Source: Spodoptera frugiperda (lineage: Eukaryota; Arthropoda; Insecta; Lepidoptera; Noctuidae). From it: 64,000 nucleotides of DNA. Shown here piece after piece: positions 56,201-64,000 of the stretch. The translations under genes and the position numbers were made by a program. Each line of letters opens with the position of its first letter. The first letter of the stretch is position 1. The DNA is taken from positions 3,284,001-3,348,000 of the forward strand of contig NC_064238.1 in assembly GCF_023101765.2 (NCBI RefSeq), in the 5' to 3' direction. Below the pieces are notes generated by a model. That model saw only the letters and a list, made by a program, of their open reading frames with translations. It made no database searches and was not told the origin of the DNA.

Positions 56201-57065
56201 ATTTATTTCAATGATCCACAAATTATTATCATTCAGGAGTTGGCTGTTATATTTGTGTTTAGGTAATAATCTACAAGCGTCCACGTGTCTGGAGAAAAGC
56301 CTACTATAAGGACACGTAAGTAAGAAAAACAAGAAAGACGTCGACATAAACAGGCACTAACTATACTACTAAGAAACACTCAAGCTACTTCAAAACCTAA
56401 TTCCACAAAACATCTTTCGTTCTTAGAATGAGTAGTAAAACAAAAATTTAATTTACCTCCCCACAATCCCTACTACAGCTCAAGTAAGAAATGTCTGCAC
56501 ACCACATCTTTACTTATTCACCGCTTTGTGACTCACTGTGTTCTGTAAAATGCCAACGAATGAGGATGCAAGAATGCAACATTTCTTATCTACCTCTTAG
56601 TGTATTTTACAAAAACATTCCCCAGGCATTTTAGTAGACTTGAGTCGTGTTTTGTTGGTTTGTCTTACGAGGTAAAGGTGGTTTTAAATTGAAATGTTTT
56701 GTGTGTGAGATGAGGTAATTCTGCAGAATGTAACATTTATAGTATTTGTAGATAACTGGTATTATAAGAAGATGTGGCGACATATGTATGACAGAAGGTG
56801 CAATAGTGAATAAATGGATGACTCAATAAATCCTACATCGCACATATGAAGCTTAGATAGAAAATCCCAACAAATAACAGTTGGGCAGAAAGCCCGCCCC
56901 ACACGATCACCTCGCCTGGTCGGAGGATCCTCTTTTTCTTAGGGAACGTCACTCACTGTCTCCTAAAGTAGATATACCTACAAATTCATAAACACAGTTA
57001 CACATAGCGTCACTCTTTTTAATCCCCGAGGAAATAGGCAGATAGTATGCATTTGGTATTCTGTA

Positions 57066-57180
57066 ACTTTCAATTCAAAAATCACTTCATCGCGGCCTGC
57101 GCAGTCATTGGTTGTGAGAATAATCTCGACCAATGATGGACGAGAACGCGATCGAGTTCATTTCGAAAGTTTGAATTGAG
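57066..57180. mobile_element. Possible small inverted-repeat element
   Basis: ACTTTCAATTCAAA and TTTGAATTGAG bound 115 bp. Inside, CATTGGT and ACCAATG are also inverted. Weak, since the outer repeats are short. Confidence 0.3.
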
Positions 57181-58064
57181 TAGCTATTAGAAATGAAACG
57201 TGAGTCAGAACGTAAGTTACTAAAAGCGCATCGTTTATTTTAAGACAAATGCATAAACAGCATTGTTATTGATTACACAAACACATGATATCGCCATACA
57301 AGTATCGAAAGATTTTCTAAGTTATTTTGTACTGCACTAAAACATTATTCCACAACCGAGTCAATCAATTTGCTATGAACATTGTGAAGTTGTTAAAACG
57401 CATGACAACAATGTAAACGAAGAAGTTAGTGATATAACTTGTCTCCCGAACAAACTAAAATTCAGCTCAGTTAACAAAATTAATATAAATTAATTAATTC
57501 AATGGAAAGTCACGCTTCTGTTAATAATTTCGAGAGCTTGTTAACTTCCAGCCTCCATTAATAGGTACAATGCTAAATAAATATGAATCGCTACCAACAA
57601 CAGGATAATTTGTAATTTGAATATTTTAGCTAAATTAATTATAGAAAATTTCCTGGAGCCATTAGTTTACAAGGTACCTATTTATAAAGATTTAGTAAGT
57701 AAAATAAATTAATTTCTTCATCATTGCAGTAAAGTTTCATTGTTTGGTCGCTGAATTATTATATTAAAAGTGGTGTAAATCATACAGAAAATTTCATTGA
57801 TTCGTAGTTCAAAAGCAGCGCCATAAAATACCACCATTGAAAGGAATTTCGACGGCCAAACAATATCGTTGCCCATACAGTGAATGTACAGAATGCAATA
57901 AACACAACGATTCATAAAATCAGTTTCATTCCCATTGAACAACATGAAATTAATTCAGAAATGATAGTGGTGATATTCATAAATTACCATACTCTTTGTT
58001 CCAATCAAACGGACCTGTTTATTGAAAAAATCAGAATGATTTTCCCGCTCAAGGCCACCATTTT

Positions 58065-58309
58065 GACAACGACGCCATCTTTGAAACGACGTCTTCATCT
58101 ATTAACGTTAAAAATTCACTTAGTTCGTATGTTGTCTGTATCTCGTGGTGAATTTGTGGTAATCGAGGAATCTAAAGTATTGCTATCTCTGTTAAAACAG
58201 GGGAACTTTTGTAGCGAAGCGTTGTGGTTATTTCTACTGCGGCTAACGTAACGCGCCATCGTGCTTTCCTGTGTTACGGAAAATACACAAAAGATGGCGT
58301 TGTTCGCAA
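58065..58309. mobile_element. Possible MITE with GCCATCTTT ends
   Basis: GACAACGACGCCATCTTT at the left and AAAGATGGCGTTGTTCGC at the right are imperfectly inverted around about 245 bp. An open frame overlaps the left part but looks incidental. Confidence 0.35.
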
Positions 58310-59611
58310 AAAAACATTTGTAGCTTTATAGGAGAAATAAAAACAAATTAAAATACGTAAAAAATTCAAAACTCAACAACAAATGTGTTCTTAAATATCA
58401 TACTTTTTTCATACATAGCGCCACCTAACGTTTATAGTCAACAATTTTCACCGTATGACGTCACTGCTGAAAACTTTGTTGCTACGAGCTACGGTAGAAA
58501 CAGAAACCGCGTTGTAGCTGACCTACGCCAATAGATAGCGGTACTCTCATTGCTATTTATTCTAACTTCACGCCTTGTTTTCTAGAGATAAGCACATTTG
58601 GTGGGCATCGTGAAATAATTATTTATATGTAGGTACTTATATCAAAGTAAGAATGTAGTTACACAGTAGGTATACAGAGCTCATTTACCACACACCGGGC
58701 ACTTTTTAAGACTCCATCGTGTGTTTTGCACTCGGTGGGACAGATCAATATATTATTTTTATTTGTAAATCTTATTTCTTGACTCTCAACTATAGGATTG
58801 AACTTCAGAATATAATACTTTACAGCACTGCTAAGCAAGGGATAGTAAGTAGGTACTATTTTCCTAAGTGAAGGGTTGATAGAAACCGCTAGCCAATCGG
58901 TAAAAATGAAGTTATAATCTTAGTGTCCACGTAAAGAACAAAAAAAAACATAATTTGAAAAATAAAAACGAACAAACAATTCTCTATGCATAATCCTGCA
59001 GCCCGCGTTCGATCTTTGAAATTTCAACATTGTAGCTAAAGCAGGCGTCCTAGAGGAACTCTAGCGGTACTGAAGGGGGGAGGGAGGGGTATGACGTCAC
59101 GCTCCTATACTGCGTGCACAGAGGAACACTATCCGGGTCACCTATTTCGGGATATTGCACTTTGACGTCACAGCGCACAGGACTCTGTGAAAAAAGTAAA
59201 ACAAGTGCAGGTATAACATATTTTTGTTTAATGAATGCTGCAGAGTGCTCGTAATTGATGAATTGGTTTTAAAGCTTATGGATTGAATTTATAGTACAGA
59301 ACGATGATTGGTTGGTTTTTGTGAGATTTTGAACAACATTGTAAAGCCGTCATATTATGACATATAGATATGTAACACCTTTCAATCCCCTAAGTGTTAC
59401 GCGACTGGTAAGTTACAGGTACACAATGTAAGTTACCTTTGCCTTTGTGTAGCTATACCTGCCATATACTACCCACTCTTCACCAGTTGCATTATGAGTG
59501 CTATGTAATATAGTGATTGAGGCTATTGTCGTCCACCGGGCACGAGTTTAGACCTCATGCTACAACTGACGTCATACCAATTTTTTATTTATTCCCAAAA
59601 AAGTGTTGAAG

Positions 59612-59730
59612 TTTTTTATAGAATAGGTGGCAAACGAGCGGACAGATCATCGAATGGTAAGCGATCAGCGCCACCCATGGACACCCGCAACACCAGAGGA
59701 GTCACAGCTGCGTTGCCGCACAATCTTTAG
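59612..59730 (+). repeat. SINE-like repeat, family C (copy 4)
   Basis: GGCAAACGAGCGGACAGATC, CACCCATGGACACCCGCAAC and CAGAGGAGTCACAGCTGCGT; head half only. Copies 4, 5 and 6 crowd into 1.4 kb. Confidence 0.6.
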
Positions 59731-59934
59731 CTATGGAATTACTTAATTGTATGAAACTTCATATAGAAACACTTTTATAAACTATATACTAATCCATCAT
59801 ATTATGTGGCCGTTGCTAGCCACGAAGCCATACTGTGGCCGCTGTTTCTAGGCTTTTATATTACCTAAGGTAATCTAATGCTGAAGTCTTCTGTACTTAC
59901 GAGGTATTCTTTTCTAAGAAGTTTGCTTTAAGTG

Positions 59935-60225
59935 TGGGAAAGCCATGCTTTAGTACGAATGGGCCGGCTCAACCGGGGTGATACCACGACCTCACAGAAA
60001 ACCGACGTGATACAACGCTAGCGTTATGTTTCATTGTGTGATTGAGCTTAGTGGAGGCTCAATTAATACCCTTCCTAATCCCCGATTCTCCAAAAATGCT
60101 TAAATTCCTAGCCCCCAAAAGGTCGACAACGCACTTGTAACGCCTCCGGTGTTTCGGGTGTCCATGGGCGGCGGCGATTGCTTACCATGAGGTGATCCGT
60201 CTGCTCGTTTACCGTAAAAAAAGAA
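59935..60225 (-). repeat. SINE-like repeat, family C (copy 5)
   Basis: Nearly full length and inverted, from AAAGCCATGCTTTAGTACGA through CCTCACAGAAAACCGACGTG to GAGGTGATCCGTCTGCTCGT. Confidence 0.65.
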
Positions 60226-60769
60226 ACATACACACATTTTTGTGATAATGACGGATTAGAATACACAAAGCAAGACATGTGTCATTTATAAGAGCCGATT
60301 TTAGAATTAGAGAGACTAGGCTGCACTCATTCTCTGATAAACTAAACCATTTAAGCTGCTGCAATCTCCTACTCCAGAGGTTTAAGACGCCTCCTTCTCA
60401 TGCATAAGGGTGCGGGTTGGAAACCTACCAAACGGCATGTACCAATGTGATTTTTTTCATGTTATATGTACTTTGTAAGATTATTTAGACACTAATTCCT
60501 AATTTTAAGTTTGAAATCACCAACCTGAATTGCGTAAGCAGGTGTGGTGATTAATGCTCAAACCTTCTACATGTGAGAAAGGCCTTTGTCAACAGTGGCC
60601 ACTAATAAGGCTGAACGCAGGGTTGTTAGTTGGAGTAACTATATTAGCAAGATGGTAGACATTGGTGGGATGCGTAAAGCTGAAGATCGAGTTTATTACT
60701 TTGGAGAGGCCTACGTTCAGCAGTGGATGGGAACGGGCTTATGATGATAATTAGGTCAATCAGTTTGAT

Positions 60770-60850
60770 TACCACCTCGCCTGGTGGTAACCGATGATGT
60801 GGCCAACCATGTAGCACAGCTATCCATAACCAACCTATTCACTTGAGGAA
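60770..60850 (+). repeat. Dispersed repeat, family E (copy 4, short)
   Basis: ACCTCGCCTGGTGGTAACCG and AACCTATTCACTTGAGG; a degraded head piece. Confidence 0.45.
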
Positions 60851-60871
60851 AAACTTTTAACATAATAGTTT

Positions 60872-60970
60872 TTTTTTTTTATGGAATAGGGGGCAAACGA
60901 GCAGACGGGTCATCTGATGGTAAGCAATCAACGCCATCCTTGGACACCCGCAACACCAGAAGAGTCATAA
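60872..60970 (+). repeat. SINE-like repeat, family C (copy 6)
   Basis: T-run, then ATGGAATAGGGGGCAAACGA and CATCTGATGGTAAGCAATCA; head half only. Confidence 0.6.
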
Positions 60971-61559
60971 TATATCATGTACATACGTACCCCTATGTAA
61001 AATGCGTGATGATAGACATTATGTAATGTTATGTCGTTTTAAATCCTATTAATGAAGTGCTGTTGTCAGGCCGGCCATGACACAAACTCGATTACTGCGG
61101 ATTGAGCTGCAAGCCCCGATAACACAGTTTAAAACTGTAACTACGCGCAGATGAGCGGTAAATGTCAACGGATAAACTTATACTGCAGGGGTCAAACTGA
61201 TTACTTGGTTTCTCTACATAGCAAACATGACAAATATAGATTCGTATTTAAAAAAAGATTTTTGTGATTTTTCCTGTATCATGCGTGCACACACACACTA
61301 CATCACACCCAGACTCCAAAGACCCGAGGAATCGAACTGGCATAGCTACCGATTGCCTAGTCACTGCGTCAACCGTACAGTGAAAATTGTTAAATCGTTT
61401 TTTTTTTTTCTAGCTCGTCTTTATGAAATGTGTATAGGTAATGAAGCGTTACTTTAAGGAAATCCATGCTACATTAACAATGAGATATTTATTTTAGTTT
61501 TAATTCTCAGCATGCGGTTTGTAGCACCACCCTTCTCCTACTCGCAAATAAATGCTCAC

Positions 61560-61720
61560 GCAGCAGAGGTGCAACACAAAAACACACACGCATAACAAAA
61601 CACCCGAAAAAATTATTTGTGAATCACACAAAGCGTTGTTTCGTGCGGGAATCGGACCTGCTACACGTTGTGCGGCAGCCAGTTGCTGTCCCACCGCGCC
61701 AACCGTGCAGTCAATTAGGT
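61560..61720 (-). repeat. tRNA-derived SINE, family B (copy 4)
   Basis: Inverted copy with GTGAATCACACAAAGCGTTG and the reversed B-box CGTGCGGGAATCGGACC, ending in CCACCGCGCCAACCGTGCAG. Confidence 0.65.
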
Positions 61721-62710
61721 ACAGCAAGCCTATAGGCATACCACTAGGCATTGAGGTCGATTACTATTAATTTGGTAAAAATCGCAAAAGTGTAAACTTG
61801 CACCATTCTAAAGTCGAATCCCACATAGATACTAAACAAAACACGGCAATTACACGTGTGACTCGATTAATGAGGCAATAGGTATATCTAACAAACATCG
61901 TAGATTCAGTAATTACTGCGCGCAACAGTCGTGGCATTTACGTAGGTACCTTGCAGTGAAGCAGCAAAGGTTTTAACTGAAACTAGGTTAATCCTGACTC
62001 CCGAGAGCTTAGGATTTACAACTTATGAAAACGATGGATGCAAATATATTACCTAGTAGACTGTAAATAAGATTGAAATATGTATGTGAAATATTCATTC
62101 GTATGCTTAAACAAAGGAATAATAACAGGCTGTTGATACAGGAATCTGTAGAACTATCAATTGTTTCATGAGTCCTTTTAAACTGGAAAGCCTTCAAAAA
62201 AACCTTTTACCAATGAAAACTTTAATCAGTTCCACATGGCCGTGTAATCTAAATTTACTTCCCTGATAGTGGTCTCCTATAATAATTAGTGGCAGCTAAA
62301 TTCGCGATTGAGCCGGAGCCGCACCCCTCGGCCTCGCCTCACCCCGTTCTCGCCGAACCTGTTTCAGAATGAAACTGACCTAATTCCACCGCTGCAGTCC
62401 CTCCCCGCACCGACTGACGTCATACCATACCTTCGAACCCAACAAGTATATATTCCAATTTAACATGCACGCAATAACAATTGCAAGAAGTGATCAAATA
62501 GTGACGAGAATCCCGTAGCAGGAAGCTTGGCTGTTACAGCGTTATGGTGTTGTACGATGAGGCTATGGAGTCAAAAACTAGGTCATCCCGGGTTGCAAGC
62601 CTCTATTCATGAATCGAAGCACGCAGGGTGACGCGCACTCGTTCATTCTTGCTCGGACTTGTTAATCGAACATGGTTCCACCTGCGCTCGGGTGACGCAT
62701 GAATGATCTA

Positions 62711-63288
62711 TCTATACATATAATAAAATCGTAGAAAAGTGCTGTCTGTACATTGAAAATAAAAATAAAAAAAATAGCAGGGGTTATTGTTATGTCGATG
62801 TCGAACCCAAAAATGTAATTAACTTTTTTTTTGTCTGTTTGTCTGTTTGTCTGTTTGTCTGTTTGTCTGTTTGTCTGTTTGTCTGTTCGTCTGTGCGCGC
62901 TAATCTCAGAAACGGCTGATCCGAGTTGGATGCGGTTTTCACGAATATATTGTGGGATGCCTTAATTTACATTTAGTGTTTGTTTCATGTCAATCGGTTC
63001 ATAAATAAAAAAGTTATGTCAAATTAAAGAATCACGTCGAACATTCTATGCTTATACCATTAATCTCCGCAACTATTTGACGGATTTGGTTGATATTTGG
63101 TACAGATATAGTTTAGAACCTTAGAAAGGACATAGATATATTTTTATTTCAAAAATCAAAAAATAAAATAAAAATAAATAAAAAAATAAAATAAAAATAA
63201 AATAAAAATAAAATAAAAATAAAAATAAAAATAAAATAAAAATAAAATAAAAATAAAATAAAAATAAAAAAAAATAAAATAAAAATAA

Positions 63289-63319
<31 letters not shown>

Positions 63320-64000
63320 TAAAAATAAAAATAAAAATAAAAATAAAAATAAAAATAAAAATAAAAATAAAATAAAATAAAAATAAAAAAAAAAAATAAA
63401 AAAAAATAAAAATAAAATAAAAATAAAATAAAAATAAAATAAAATAAAAAAAAATAAAAATAAAATAAAATAAAAATAAAATAAAAATAAAATAAAATAA
63501 AATAAAATAAAAATAAAACAAAAATAAAATAAAAATAAAATAAAAATAAAATAAAAATAAAATAAAAAATAAATTTATTCCGGACATACAGCGCCATCTA
63601 TTGTTCAATTTCGTACTTATAGTACGGAATTGAACAATGTCAGGCTGTTCCTATACTCCGTAGATAGATGGCGTTGATCGCGCAATGGTGTAATTACAAT
63701 TATTCAGTTCATGTTATTGTTTTAATTCATTGGAAATTTGTTTTTACAAAATAGTAAAAAGCAATGAAAAATATAACATAATACAACTTTTAGTACAAAG
63801 AAAACGCTCTAACGGAGTATAGATAATTCTATGTCGATCGTTACACGACTTCGGTTCATGTTATTGTTTTAATTCATCGAAAAAAGTTAACAAATAGTAA
63901 AAAGGTATGAAAAAAATTATATCAATATAATTAAACTTTTAGTACAAAGAAAATGCCCGAACGGAGTATAAATAAATAATCCAAGTTGTCTTTATCCTCG
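62711..64000 (+). mobile_element. Non-autonomous Helitron, cut by the window edge
   Basis: Nearly identical to the copy at 48421 for its first 450 bp, including the TTTGTCTG units and the CTCAGAAACGGCTGATCC part. It then departs into a long A/T microsatellite and a 39-bp hairpin (63600-63638), and resumes the shared ATTCTATGTCGATCGTTACA block near 63825. The 3' end is outside the window. Confidence 0.72.
63155..63570. repeat. AAAAT/AAAAAT microsatellite (about 415 bp)
   Basis: Almost uninterrupted AAAAT and AAAAAT units inside the truncated Helitron. Read on the minus strand it gives spurious Phe/Tyr/Ile-rich open frames. The sister Helitron at 48421 has only about 20 bp of this motif at the same place. 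Confidence 0.95.

Noticed and set aside
57880..58251. 123-codon plus-strand frame
   Set aside because: It overlaps a possible inverted-repeat element and shows no family features.
63121..63608. Two long minus-strand frames rich in Phe, Tyr and Ile
   Set aside because: They only translate the AAAAT/AAAAAT microsatellite; units lacking stops in that direction make long false frames.
1..64000. CRISPR array, phage, operon or other prokaryotic system
   Set aside because: Intron-bearing animal gene, SINEs and LINEs show this is insect nuclear DNA. The octanucleotide array is a microsatellite, not a spacer-repeat array.

Overview
The window is animal nuclear DNA, almost certainly from a moth and probably a noctuoid. 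It is AT-rich, intron-bearing and crowded with SINEs, MITEs and Helitrons of lepidopteran type. The species assignment is inference from repeat style and from the insect troponin I sequence; no other marker is present.

One gene is clearly recognisable: troponin I (wupA/TnI), on the minus strand, from about 39.3 kb down to about 20.58 kb. I could place it exon by exon with agreeing splice sites and phases. The parts in order are: a probable non-coding first exon (end 39231); MADDE (37699-37713); an 18-nt microexon KKRLEE (35951-35968); two constant exons (35358-35486, 35152-35275); four 101-nt mutually exclusive exons (34836-34936, 34313-34413, 33746-33846, 33449-33549); two constant exons carrying the inhibitory region (31027-31070, 30340-30481); then a branched 3' end. 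The 3' choices are a short terminal exon (29640-29684), an 18-nt microexon (28832-28849) and the classical terminal exon (27862-27930). That last exon contains an in-frame 5' splice site leading to a run of Pro/Ala/Glu-rich exons (22709-22910, 21638-21703, 21211-21291, 20864-20926) and a proposed last exon (20582-20673). Read this way, the locus encodes a normal TnI of about 205-219 residues and a long form of about 370 residues. The long form has a Pro/Ala-rich C-terminal tail, like the heavy troponin (TnH) of Lethocerus flight muscle. This is the most interesting content of the window.

The rest (1-20.5 kb and 39.3-64 kb) holds no gene I can support. It is intergenic or far-flanking DNA built from repeats: a 5'-truncated CR1/Jockey-like LINE (16593-18045), small LINE 3' fragments, at least four SINE-like families, several terminal-inverted-repeat elements (one a foldback of about 1 kb with a SINE in its loop), and three copies of a non-autonomous Helitron. 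The last Helitron runs off the right edge and carries a roughly 400-bp A/T microsatellite.

Limits: splice junctions were read by eye from consensus sites, phase and similarity to insect TnI. The first exon, the last Pro/Ala-tail exon and all repeat boundaries are approximate. No transcript data or database search was available.
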